From Hygrophila difformis (Eukaryota; Streptophyta; Magnoliopsida; Lamiales; Acanthaceae), in NCBI GenBank assembly GCA_030278955.1, contig JAOANR010000002.1, forward strand, positions 10,901,982 to 10,965,981: a DNA stretch of 64,000 nt. The letters are read 5' to 3'. The position numbers and the translations under genes were made by a program. The number at the start of each line of letters is the position of its first letter. The stretch's first letter is position 1. This document shows positions 10,911 to 22,450 of the stretch, piece after piece. Under the pieces are notes generated by a model. The model was not told the DNA's origin and did not search any database. It saw only the letters and a program-made list of their open reading frames with translations.

Positions 10911-12560
10911 ATGGCAGGCAACAGTGATCAACGATTTGATCAAATCTTAGCCGCCATCCAAGCACTGGCAGAGACCACCGCTCGGAGGACTGATCTAGAT
11001 CCAATGCGCAAGGACATAGCTGACAATGCAACTCGAGTCATTGAGATCACTCAGCGCTTGGATACTCTTGCCACTGATGTGCAAAGGGGAGATACGTTGT
11101 GGAAAGAAGCACTGCAGACACAGGTCATGCAGCACGTGGATCGAAGGATCGAAGAGGCTTTCCAGCCTACGCCTTCACCACAGACCAACACCCCAGGAAG
11201 CACAAGCGGAGTCAATCGATCAGAAATGGAAGAAGCTGAGACCGCTATTGAGGAGCAAAGGTTACACTTCGGAACATACGATAGACGGCAAGGTCCACGA
11301 GGCAATCGGGCCCCAGCCCCGACTCCACCTCGACCCCCAGTGCCAACAACTGTTCAGTTCCAAGTACCTCCACCTCCACAACCGGCACCAGCCGCATCCA
11401 TTCCTAGACCACCAGTGCATCATCCACCGCGGCAGAGGCTAGACATTAACCCACCTCCAGTAGTACATCTCGAGGACGAATTTGAAGAAGATCGCACGCC
11501 TCGAGCGCATGCAGAACAGAACAGAATGGAAGCTGATCTACGAGGGATCAAGTTCACCATACCAGCATTCAAAGGAACAAGTGATCCAGAAGAATTTATT
11601 GACTGGAGATAGTCCATTGAGCTAATCTATGACTGTAAACAATATAATGAATTCACAAAGATCCAATTAGTTGTATGCGAATTTAAGGATTATGCCTTAC
11701 AATGGTGGCAGAAATTACAGCGCGATACTCAGAGATTGGGACTGCCAGCTATTTCTAACTGGGCTCAACTAATGCACGCGATGGAAAAGAGGTTTGTTCC
11801 AAGTAGTTATTTTGATGAGCTATATCTGAAGGTAAATTTCTGTGTGCAGGGCAACAGGACTGCCGATGAGTACTACAAAGAACTAGAACGCCTCATGATG
11901 AGAGCACAGATGAATGAGGATGAACCGCTGCTGATGGCGAGATTCAAGAGAGGATTAAGAAGAGAAGTTCTTGCAGAGATTAAATTGAGGGAATATACTG
12001 GGCTCGAACATCTCGTTCAGCTTGCAGTTGAGATTGACCGTCAACTGAGGGACAGACCCGTCAAATCGACTATCATCTCCAACAGTACCAAATATTGGAC
12101 AACCAGATCAAACGACCAGCCTTGTAAGCCGACAGATAAATATGGGAAGCCCAATGCTCAAAAGGAAGATAGACCCAACAAGCCCAAAGCTTTCGAAATG
12201 GGTAAAGACTTCAAGGATCCCAACAGATACAGGAAGGACGATCGAGATAAGCCCAGGAAGGACATCAAGGACGTCACCTGTTTCAAATGTGGACAAAAGG
12301 GTCATTATTCCCGAGATTGCCCGAAGAGAGAACGGCGAATGGTCATGATCGAATCCGGAATTTGGAGAGAAGTTGATTCTGAAGATGAGGATGAAGAAGC
12401 TGAGCATGAGGAGCCAAATGTCGATAATGATGATCAATATCCAGACGAAGGGGATCTGAGCCGTGTAGTCTTGGAAGGAAACGATGAGGAGTATGTGACG
12501 AACTTCATAGTAATGAGAGCACTGAACGCGGATAAAGGCGAAGAGTCCACCAGCAAGACA
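10911..12560 (+). pseudogene. gag: gag of F1
   Basis: The start gives MAGNSDQRFDQILAAI, about 25 nt after a ctatacatatat motif. A coiled N-terminal region is followed by a Pro-rich linker (residues about 125-185) and then the capsid-like core (IPAFKGTSDPEEF through WWQK and KRFVPSSYF). A CCHC knuckle, CFKCGQKGHYSRDC, lies at 12279-12320, followed by an acidic stretch. A TAG at 11610-11612 stands where relatives have glutamine in DWRQSIEL; the frame then continues unshifted. Gag and pol share one frame, so the gag end is approximate. Confidence 0.88.
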
Positions 12561-15500
12561 CCTGAACAAAGGGAAAATCTATTCCATTACCATTGTAAAC
12601 TTAAAGGCAATGTTGCCTCATTAATTGTAGATAATGGTAGCTGTGTTAATGCTGTGAGTCTCTATACTATGCGCAGGTTAGAAATACCTATGCAAGATCA
12701 TGCCAAGCCATATCAACTCCACTGGATGAGCGAGAGTGGAACTACCAAAGTAGCCAAACAGGCAAGGGTGCCGGTTACCATTGGACCCTACTCTGAGGAA
12801 ATACTTTGTGATGTAGATCCCATGACGGCATGCCACATTTTACTAGGCCGACCATGGATGTATGATAAGAGGGCCATATACCGCGGCACAGAAAATGATC
12901 TCTCATTCCGAGACGGAAAGCGCCGAATATTGATGAAGTCACTACCCCCGAAGACTGTCAAGATTGATCATCGCAATTTGATGGAAAACATCCGGAAGGA
13001 GGAAGAGGAGTTCAAAAGAAAGCAAAAAGGTAAAGGGATTGTAATTAATTCTGATAATTCTAATCAATCTCCCTTATTACTTGCAGGCTCTGAACGATGC
13101 TTGTTATTCACGAAGCAAGAGCTGGAAGCAGCCATTGAGGATGCGCCTTCACCAGGTCACTGTTTTCTAGCATTCGTTACGCCTATAGAAGAAAATTCTA
13201 AGAACTCTCCTGCTACACTTAATGTGCCTAATAACTTTCGCAGGATATTGGAAGATAATATGGATGTTTTTCCGGAAGAATTGCCAGCAGGATTACCACC
13301 TTTGAGAGGTGTGGAGCATAAGATCGACTTCGTACCAGGAGCATCGATTCCAAATCGGCCTGCCTACCGTATGAACCCAGATGAAACGAAAGAGGTCCAG
13401 AAGCAAGTTCAAGAGTTGTTGGACAAAGGATGGGTTCGGGAGAGTCTGTCTCCATGTGCAGTGCCTGTACTACTGGTACCGAAGAAGAACGGAACGTGGA
13501 GGATGTGTGTCGATTGCAGAGCTGTCAACGCCATAACCATCAAATACCGCCATCCGATTCCACGACTAGATGACATGCTCGATGAGCTAGGTGGAGCAAG
13601 CATATTCACCAAGATAGATCTGAAGAGCGGATATCACCAGATACGCATGCAACCAGGGGACGAATGGAAAACTGCGTTCAAGACAAAGTTCGGGTTGTAT
13701 GAGTGGCTTGTGATGCCTTTCGGTCTCACAAATGCTCCATCTACGTTTATGAGATTTATGAACGAGACTTTGAGAGAATTCATGGGCAAATTTTTCGTTG
13801 TGTATTTTGATGACATTCTAGTCACAACGAAGATGACCATGTAAAACATGTTGTGCAGGTGATCATCAAGCTGAGGAAAGCAGAGCTCTACAGAAACTTC
13901 GAGAAGTGCACCTTCCACGTGCCTGAAGTCACATTTCTGGGATTTGTCGTTGGGAGGCATGGACTGAAAGTGGATGATTCCAAAATTAAAGCAATTTCTG
14001 AATGGACTCCACCAACCAACGTCAGTGAAGTCAGAAGATTTCTAGGCATGTGCGGATTCTTCCGAAGATTTGTGCCACAATTCAGTGTGATCGCTGCACC
14101 AATGACCTCTCTGCTGAAGAAGGGATTACAATTCAAATGGGGACCCAAGGAGCAGAAGTCATTTGAAGAATTGAAGGATAAGCTCACACATGCACCCGTG
14201 TTGGCATTGCCGAATTTTGACCTTCCATTCGAGATCGAATGTGATGCCTCAGGAACCGGCATAGGCGCAGTATTGCTTCAAGATGGCCGACCAATTGCCT
14301 ATCACAGCGAGAAGTTTGGAGGAGCTCGACTGAACTACTCCACGTATGATAATGAATTGTATGCTGTGGTACAAGCAATGAGAGTTTGGCAACATTACCT
14401 ACGAGGGCGTGAGTTCATAATCCATACAGATCACGAGACGCTGAAGCATATTCGAGGACAGGGGCAATTAAAGAATGCTAGACATGCCCGTTGGAGCTCA
14501 TTCATCGAATCATTTCCGTATGTGATCTGTTACAAGAAGGGTAAGGACAATGTGGTAGCAGATGCCCTCTCGCGAAGATTAAATCTCGCTGCATTTGCTA
14601 CTACTCATCTGATAGGTTTCGAGCACATCAAAGAATTATATGCTCAGGATAAAGATTTTGGAGAAATATACAAGAAAACTGAGAAATTGGCTTTCAAAGA
14701 GTATTCTCAATTAAATGGTTTTCTGTATTATGGGAACAAATTGTGCATACCAAGAGGGTTCATCAGAGAACTGTTAATTTCTGAAGCCCATTCGGGAGAT
14801 ATGATGGGACACTTTGGTAGGATTGCCACAATGAATATTTTGACTGAACGCTTCCACTGGCCGGAATCGAAAAGCAAGTCGCTGATTTTATCAGCAAGTG
14901 CATCACGTGTCTCAAAGCCAAGTCGACAGCGAAACCACATGGGCTATACCAAGCATTGCCAGTACCGGAGGGACCTTGGATCGACTTATCCATGGACTTC
15001 TTCTTAGAACTACCACGTACGGTTAGGGCAAAGGATTCCATTTTTGTGGTTGTTGACCGATTTTCGAAGATGGCACACTTCATTCCCTGTGCCGAAACAA
15101 ATGATGCGCACCACGTTGCCAGACTATTCTTCAAAGAGGTTGTTAGACTGCATGGCGTGCCAAGGACCATTGTCTCCGACAGAGATGCTAAATTTGTCAG
15201 TTATTTTTGGAAGTCTCTGTGGGCAGAAATTGGTACCAGGTTGCTGTTCTCCACTGCATATCATCCCCAGACCGACGGACAAACTGAAGCAGTTAACCGA
15301 GTTTTGGGTAACTTGCTTAGGATTATAACTGCCTCAAGCAGTAAGAGTTAGGATGAATGTTTACCCTATATTGAATTTTCCTATAATCGACACGTACACA
15401 GTGCCACACACATGTCACCATTTGAGGTTGTGTACGGGTTTAATCCACTGACGCCACTTGATTTGCTGCCATTGCCTCGCAATGAGCATCTTAACATTAA

Positions 15501-15838
15501 TGGCAGGAACAGGGCAAGTGCAATCAAGGAGATGCATAGGGATGTGCAGGATAGTTTGACCAAAGCAGCTGAAGGCTATGCCAAATACAACAACCGGGGC
15601 AGAAAAGAGCTAATACTGAAAACTGGCGATTGGGTGTGGCTAAACTGGAAGAAAGAACGGTTTCCCGCCAGCCGACACAACAAATTGTCTCCACGAGGAG
15701 ATGGGCTATTTAAAGTTTTAGAAAGGATTAATAATAATGCTTACAAGTTGCAATTATCTGATGAATATGGTCATATTAATCTTGTCTTTAATGTTGCAGA
15801 TCTAACTCTGTTCGAGGGGGACGAGGAAGATCCTGGTC

Positions 15839-15854
15839 GGTTGATGGCTCAACC
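15839..15854 (+). other. pre-PPT hairpin of F1
   Basis: GGTTGA and TCAACC form a 6-bp stem with a 4-nt loop, six nt before the polypurine tract. It is also coding (RLMAQP). Confidence 0.6.
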
Positions 15855-15859
15855 TCCCC

Positions 15860-15872
15860 AAGGGGGTGGGGA
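15860..15872 (+). other. polypurine tract of F1
   Basis: AAGGGGGTGGGGA directly abuts the 3' LTR. Inside pol it also codes for Gln-Gly-Gly-Gly. Confidence 0.85.
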
Positions 15873-16708
15873 TGGCATGGGAGCCGGAACGAGGGCGCTG
15901 CTGATTCCCACATTTCCCGAAGGCCCGGTGTCAAAACAGCAGACAAAGAAATTCGTGACCAGAATTGTTGAGCCGGAGTTTCGAAGAAGAACTGCTAAAA
16001 GCCAAAGCCGGGAAAATGGGCCTCAAGCTGCTGATCCAACACGACGCCAACCAAGGCCAGTACGACGCTACTCAAGGCCCTACGACGCTAACCTCCTATA
16101 GCATCGTACCAAGCTACCATGTCGTCAACCAGAATGCTGCCTACGACGCTAGGACTTCTACGACGCTATCCTCGTCGACGACGCCAACCATGTGTAGCGT
16201 CGTACCCTTACACGTCGACAAGGAGAGCTACAGTTTCAACACCAGAACCACTACGACGCTACCCCTCCCCGACGACGCCAAATAGTTCAGCGTCGTATCA
16301 GCCTAGCGTCGTACCAGTGTTACTTTAGGGTTTTCCTTGCTTGTTTAAACTCCAACTTTAGTTGTTAATTCCTTTGTAATTTGGATGCCTATATATAGGT
16401 CATCCTTGACATTGTTTCATTTTAACTTTGAATGAATATATACTTGATTTGAGAGTATTCTCTTTGGTTGTGTGAAACCGAGAGCTTCAAGGTTCACCAT
16501 GAGCTTCCACCATTGTTGGAGTCTCCTTTCGAGCTTGGAGGTGTGCTCGATCGTATAGACGCCGTAACGGGAACGGGAGAGGGATTAGGCGTTGCAATCG
16601 TGCATAGTCGAGTCCGATTCGGTGTCTCGAAACCGGTAGCCTTCGGTATCATCTTACCTTTGTCTTTGTTCTTCTTTATCAATCATATCCAACAATCGAT
16701 CCATGGCA
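15873..16708 (+). mobile_element. 3' LTR of F1 with coding overlap
   Basis: The pol frame enters the LTR and reads MGAGTRALLIPTFPEGP, then SKQQTKKF. Compared with the 5' LTR, nine bases are deleted (at ELLNRS), and further small changes shift the frame soon after. The word zone is at 16041-16314 and TATA at about 16388-16398. The 3' end, CCATGGCA, supplies an ATG in frame with D2 gag. Confidence 0.92.
16041..16314 (+). repeat. U3 word zone of F1, 3' LTR
   Basis: It carries the same TACGACGCTA/TAGCGTCGTA array as the 5' LTR, with a few point changes (for example TAGCATCGTA). Confidence 0.88.
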
Positions 16709-18380
16709 ATGGCTACATTGGAGGATGTAATAGCTTTGTTGAACAAACAAAAGGAGGATATGGAAAGGCGTTTTCAAGAGATGGAGACCAATGCACGTTT
16801 GCATGGAACCAACTTGACTACTCAAATGGAAAGAATGATGGATCAAAAGCTAGAAGGAGTTTTAGATGAGCTAGCCTTGGATAGTGGACATGAGAAGCCA
16901 AGAGGGCCTAGGAGAGGTCCTAGATCGAATGGGAGCCAAACTCCACATGGGAGCCAACCCCCTCGGAACCGAGGCCGAGACCGACCACATGGCCGAGACC
17001 ATGGCCGAGACAATGGCCGAGACATTGGGCGAGAACCGAGGCACCCTAGGCAAGCTCCAAGGCATGATGATCTTGATGAAAGTGCATCCGATGGTGACTA
17101 TGAAGAAGTTGGCCGAAGGATGAGGAGACATGACCGAGAGGATGATCTCAAGAGCATTAAGTTTCAAGTGCCAAGCTTTAAAGGCACTAGTGATCCTCAT
17201 GAATTTTTGGAATGGAAAAGCAAAATGGAGCTATTGTTCGATTGCCATAACTACTCGGAGGTCAAGAAGGTTCAAGTGGCGGTGGTCGAATTCAAAGAGT
17301 ATGCCATCACTTGGTGGGAGAAATTCAAAAAGGATCTTGACCGAATGGGCGCCATACCCGTGGAGACTTGGATGGGCTTGATTAGAGCCATGGAGGCTAG
17401 ATTTGTTCCACCCTTCTACATGGAGGAACAAGAGCTCAAATTGCAAGCATTGTACCAAGGCAACCGATCAGTGGAGGAGTATGCTAAGGAGATGGAGCTC
17501 TTGATGATGAGGACACAAATGGAGGAGAGAGATAGTGTGACCCGAGCTCAATTCAAGAAGGGGCTTAGGCGCGACATCTTTGAGGTGGTCAATTTGCAAA
17601 GATTCGATTCCTTAGATGAGATGGTGCACTTTGCCATCAAGGTGGAGAATCAAAACAAGAGCAAGGGGCAAAGAGCTTTTCCAAAGCATGGCTATCAAAA
17701 GGAGTTTAAGACAACCTCAAAGCCGTGGCAAACATCCAAAAAGGAGGATCCACCAAAGGAGAAAGAGTTTGTTAAGCAAAAGGGGGAAGTTTCTAAACCT
17801 AATCTTGACAAGCTTAAGAACATTACTTGTTTTAAATGCCATCAAAAAGGACATTATGCATCTAGTTGTACGGCTAAGAAAACTTTGATTTTGCATGAGG
17901 ATGGGATTTATGAATATGTTGATAATGATGTTGTAGGTGATTCAAGCTCAAGTGAGGAGGAGGAAGACCGAGGCAAGGCTATATGCATCTATGAGGGAGA
18001 CGATGGAGAGGCCCCATCTTCATCCTTGGTGACTATGAGGTTGCTTGGAAGCATTCCAAAGGAGCACCAAGAGCTTGATCGAGTGAAGGAACAAAGGACC
18101 ACTTGTTTCATTGCCGATGCAAAATACAAGGGAGGAATGCTAGTGTGATTGTGGACAACGGGAGTTGTACAAATGTTATTTCCTCTTATGCCATAAGGAA
18201 ACTCTCACTACCAACTTTCAAACATCCAAGTCCCTACAAGCTACAATGGATGAACGAGAGTGGAGAGCAAAAAGTGCATCAACAAGCTAGGGTTCCTATT
18301 GAGATAGGAATCTACAAAGAGGAAGTCCTATGTGATGTCACTCCTATGAGTGCATGTCACTTGTTACTTGGAAGGCCTTG
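16709..18380 (+). pseudogene. gag-pro: gag-protease of D2
   Basis: The original ATG was split by the insertion of F1 but is restored by the TSD, giving MATLEDVIALLNKQKE. Domains: coiled N-terminus; Arg-rich stretch with repeated GRD (about residues 80-115); capsid-like core (VPSFKGTSDPHEF, WWEKF, ARFVPPFY); CCHC knuckle CFKCHQKGHYASSC (17828-17869); protease VDNGSCTNVIS. A single-base shift near 18103 separates gag from protease. The protease is cut at LLLGRP by C1 and resumes at 27249. The capsid core is the main difference from D1 and D3. Confidence 0.88.
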
Positions 18381-19659
18381 TGGCGTGGAAGCCAGGACAA
18401 CTGCTACAGTAATTCCTTTTCCGGAAGGACCTTGTTCGAGGAAGCAGACCAAGAAGTTCACATCCAACGTAGCTGAATTTTTGAAGAATAATTTTGACAA
18501 AGAGCTGTCCAAGATTTCCAAGATCCGATCAGAAGCAACTCTGCTCCTACAGCTCGAGCAGGCAGATGTCCGGGAGCCGGAACTATGACCCGGAAGATAG
18601 ATCGGATGAAGAATATCATTTTGATATTATTTTTGTAATAGTATAGCATTAATATGCCTTAATATGTAAAAGGCATGAAAACAATAGAAAACGTTAGTTT
18701 TGGAACATCCGGGGCGCCAGACAGAGATCGTGGCGGCAGACACCTTGTGGCGCCAGGCCACTGCCTGGCGACATGGCCTGTGGCGCCAGGCCACTGCCTA
18801 GCGACACAACTTCCTCCGAGGACTTGAGACACCAATCCGAGATGTGGCGTGAACCTCCGTGGCGCTAGACAACCCGTGGCGCCAGGCCACGCCTGGCGAC
18901 TAGCCCATGCTTAGCGCCACAAACATGCCGTGGTGCCAGACAGACCCGTGTCGCCAGACGACCGCGTGGCGCCAGGCCACGCCTAGCGACAGGCCTGTGT
19001 CCCCAGGCGCTTAGCGACACAACTTTTCCAGGCGAGCAAAAACACATTCCGAGCCGTGTCCGGAACCACTGTGGCGCCAGACCCTTATGGCGCCAGGCCA
19101 ACTTAGCGCCACACATCCAGCTTGGCGCCACAACTCCATGTCTGGCGACAGAAGCTCTATTTTGCTTTCTTTTCATTTTCTCTTGCTTTGTAAGTGTACG
19201 TAGGGGCTTTGGCACTATAAATATGCCTCCCCCTTCACTTGTAAAACTTTATCTTTTGTTGAATATCAAGTTTGCTTTCTTTGCAACATTTCCAAGAGAT
19301 CAATCCCCCTAAATGATCACTTCATTTGGGGCAATTCCAACACTTAGAGATTGAAGAACTCTATGTTGTTCTTGAATCAATTTTTGTAACCATTGAAAAT
19401 GGAGGATATGACATATGAGCATGTTTGCCATTAAAGTGTGAGCTTGAGTTGATTTTCTTCATCTCCTTGGACTTGAAGCTATCCAAGAGGATTAACACCA
19501 ACAATTGAGTTTAATGAGGTTGTGAGGACAAGACATAGGAGCTTGTTTGCCTTCCATTGTTAAAAGCTTGAGTTGGTTGCTTCCCTATCACTCTCTTCTT
19601 CACCTCCTTGCTTCTTCTTTATTTTTCCTTTTCAAGAATGTATCCTATGATCCATGGCA
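18381..19659 (+). mobile_element. 5' LTR of C1
   Basis: It begins TGGCGTGGAAGCC and ends GATCCATGGCA. It holds the coding extension (FPEGPCSRKQTKKF to REPEL, stop at about 18586), the word zone, and a TATA box (ctataaata, 19214-19222). Confidence 0.95.
18712..19150 (+). repeat. U3 word zone of C1, 5' LTR (GGCGCCA type)
   Basis: The words GTGGCGCCAGGCCA, CTGGCGAC, TAGCGCCACA and GTGTCCCCAGGCG recur about twenty times in 440 bp. The core TGGCGCCA is a palindrome. Confidence 0.88.
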
Positions 19660-19671
19660 TTAGTTAGAATT

Positions 19672-19684
19672 TGGTATCAGAGCC
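19672..19684 (+). other. primer-binding site of C1
   Basis: It reads TGGTATCAGAGCC, 12 bases after the LTR end. Confidence 0.88.
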
Positions 19685-21224
19685 AAAGATAGGATCTTTC
19701 TTGGTTTTAAATCCAAAAACAACAAAAACATCAAAAATCGAAAACCCTAAAATTCGGAACAGAATCTGTTCTGGACATTTTCGGACTTAATAATTTTGAA
19801 TCTTGCAAATCTGGGTTGATATTTGAATTCCTCATGTTGAGTAGATGGATTTGCATATGTGGATCATCAAAATCAGAGTTCATATGACAAAGTTATGATT
19901 ATTTGAAGTTTTGGTGTTGTTCTTCATCAAACTCGAATTTTTCACCAACTTTGCTTTATGATTCTGAATTTTGGGTGTTAATGGACTTAAATATGTGTTA
20001 ATGATGCAAGTTGAGATGTCTGTTTAAGTATTAATTGCAACATTGCATCAAAAATTCCGAAATTAAGTTTGAGTGTTCATCACCACCACCTTGCTTGTTC
20101 ATCCACCTTCAACCTTGTTCTTGCAAATCTTCAAGGGTGTTCTTGGACAAAATTACTTGATCCAAAAGGTGAAAATCTGAATTGTTGAAGGGAGACACAA
20201 CCTGCATGAAGGAATGGGTAGCCGCCCCTATAATCCTTAATTTTTGTGTGCTTGTGACATCATCAACATCATCATCCAAGCTTGCTAAGTCAAGGATTGT
20301 GGGCTGTCCCTAAGCCAAAACTTTGTGTCTTCAAGCATCAACTTGTGTCCCCAAGCACCTCCTCTTGTGGCGCCAAGCATACCTTGTCCCTAACCCCACT
20401 TGTGTCCCCAAACCCTTGTCCCTAGCCGTGTGTCCCTATACCCGTGTCCCTATACCCGTGTCCCTAAACCCGTGTCCCTAACCCCTCTCGCGACACATCC
20501 CCTCTAGCGCCACAACCCTTTCACGCCAAGCACCTCATTGGCGACAGGCGTACTTCTCTCCACTTGAGCAATATTTTTCAAAATTTTTCCTAAGTCGGAT
20601 ATACACAGTTGGCACTTGGTTCCTCTGATTTAATTAAATCACGAATGCAGAGTTGAAATTTTAATCGGGCAATGTTTCTGCTCTTAAAATTCCTCTCATA
20701 ACAAGTGAAACCTAACTGTTGAAATTCCTCCGGGAAAATTTTATCTGTTATATTGGAGAGTACCCTAGAAATATTTTATCCAGTACTGATAATGGGAAAC
20801 CTGTGTGATCCATTCGGGAGTCGATGCAGTGAGATCTCTTTTCACATTTTTCAAACTCCACCCCAAATTTTTACCTTTGTGAGGATTTTGGAATTCAATG
20901 TGTAAATTGCGATTAATCACTGTAACACCAAGTTCTTACATCGTGATCACATATATTCAGTGCATTAATATCTGTAATTATTTTCTCTTCACTTTATTTT
21001 ATTTCAGTTGAGTCATTTTCTGTCAAGTCTAGTAGAGTGGGCAACAGTCTTGTTTTCAGTCTCAATCTCAAACGTGGTTGAAATCTTCACGGAAGCATCG
21101 GACCAAAAGAGAGAAAAGGAATTCGAGAGTGCTTCTTGAGTGATAATCTTTACTGTTGTGCAAGTACTACTAACTCTCTTATATACATATATTCTGATCT
21201 GTTTGTGTAGATTTAACTGATCAA
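19685..21224 (+). other. leader of C1
   Basis: The leader has no convincing coding frame. It contains a word zone at 20304-20550, a GAAGCA/TGCTTC stem (21092-21097 with 21130-21135; Cn has the same stem one pair longer), and atatacatatattc at 21181-21194 before gag. Confidence 0.7.
20304..20550 (+). repeat. leader word zone of C1
   Basis: GTGTCCCTA repeats, including a short tandem of 'GTGTCCCTATACCC', occur with GTGGCGCCAAGC, TCGCGACACA, TAGCGCCACA and TGGCGACAGG. GGCGCC, GCGACA, TAGCGCCACA and GTGTCCC also occur in the LTR of C1. Confidence 0.8.
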
Positions 21225-22450
21225 ATGGCAGGAGCATCTGGAACATCCAACTCTGACATGATCAACTTCCTTCAATCATTGAACCAGAAAATGGAAAGAA
21301 TTGATAAGAAGATTGAAGATATCAACAGCAGAGTAGATAGTCAGATCGAAGGCCTGCAAAAAGATCTTGATGAGAGACTCCAGATACAGGGTAATGCTGT
21401 GGAGCAGCACATAAACTGAGTAGTCCAAAGACATCAGTTAGGGGACATTGGTACCCCATACCCGAATGCTCCACACAACAGCCCAGACTCGGAGCAAAGC
21501 GAAATTAATCCTGATGATGATATGGCTGAAGCAGAACAGGAACTTGAGGAACAGTACAATATGCCGAGGGGGCCTCGAGCAAATGCCGGACATAATGCTC
21601 ATCCACCTCCTCCTGCAGCCGCACCTCGAGGACCTATAGCACCAAGAGGCCAAAGTATCAGAATAATCAGGATGAGGAGCGAGAACTCAAAGGAATTAAA
21701 TTTGATCTTCCCGTGTTCAAGGGAACACCTGATCCTGCAGAATTTATTGAATGGAAAGATTCCATTGAGCTGATTTTTGACTGCCATAATTATTTTGAGA
21801 GAAAGAAGGTACAAATAGCAGTTACACAGTTCAAGGATTATGCTCTAGCTTGGTGGCAGAAAACTGCAAAAGAAATCCGAGAGCGCGGTTTCCGGCCAAC
21901 CGAGACTTGGGATGATCTGATCCGCTTGATGCAGCAGAGATTTGTACCCTCCTACTACAGGAAAAGCTTGTACCACAAAATGACCACTCTAACTCAAGGA
22001 GGAAAGACTGTCAACGAGTATTATCTGGAAATGGAAAAATTAGTGACTCTTGTGGAGTTAGAAAAGACGAAGAGATCACCAATGCCAGATTCATGGAAGG
22101 ACTGAGAAAGGATATCCGAGATGAAGTGGATCTTCGAGGCTACGAGCACACTGAGGACTTAGTACATCTTGCAGCCAAAATCGAAGCGCAACATCGGAGG
22201 GCCCCACGGATCATCCGGACCAAGCAAACCTTGGCCAAGTAAGGATTGGACAGGTAAATCGTGGCCCCGCATCGAGGACAAGCCCAAACCAGCACAACCA
22301 AAAGGTTTCGAACTGGCAAAGGATTTCAAGGCCTACAAGCCACCTGTGCAGAATACACAACCAGCACGACCGAAAAGAGACATCAAAGATGTCATGTGCT
22401 TCAAATGTCAGAGAAAAGGACACTATGCAAACGAGTGTCCCTTTACCAAG
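21225..22450 (+). pseudogene. gag: gag of C1
   Basis: The start gives MAGASGTSNSDMINFLQ, with a coiled region (KIEDINSRVDSQIEGLQ). A TGA at about 21418 falls after EQHIN, and shifts occur near 21640-21710 and near 22050. The capsid-like core (GTPDPAEF, WWQKTAKEI, QRFVPSYYR) is readable. A CCHC knuckle, CFKCQRKGHYANEC, lies at 22397-22438. C3 and C2 are the closest relatives here. Confidence 0.87.

Larger units (their letters stand above)
12561..15872 (+). pseudogene. pol: pol (PR-RT-RH-IN) of F1
   Basis: The domains in order are protease (VDNGSCVNA near 12630, LLGRPW near 12845), RT (13290-13830, with YFDDIL near 13806), RNase H (ECDASGTG near 14238, TDHETLKH), and integrase with a His-Cys zinc region near 14790 and the DDE core ([21 protein letters not shown]). 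A frameshift near 13830 follows FDDILV, another near 14870 falls inside the zinc region, and a TAG at about 15349 replaces the Trp of SWDEC. All catalytic motifs remain recognisable. The frame continues into the 3' LTR. Confidence 0.9.
8173..16708 (+). mobile_element. F1: Ty3/gypsy element, structurally complete
   Basis: The LTRs at 8173-9017 (845 bp) and 15873-16708 (836 bp) are flanked by the TSD atggc (8168-8172 and 16709-16713). F1 is inserted right at the start codon of D2 gag. The internal part holds leader, gag and pol in full order, with at least two stops and two frameshifts, so this copy cannot make its own enzymes. Confidence 0.95.

Noticed and set aside
18865..19215. Minus-strand open frames over the C1 word zone (and 26448-26714).
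   Set aside because: They are shadows produced by GC-rich repeats of the U3; they have no homologue and no conserved start.
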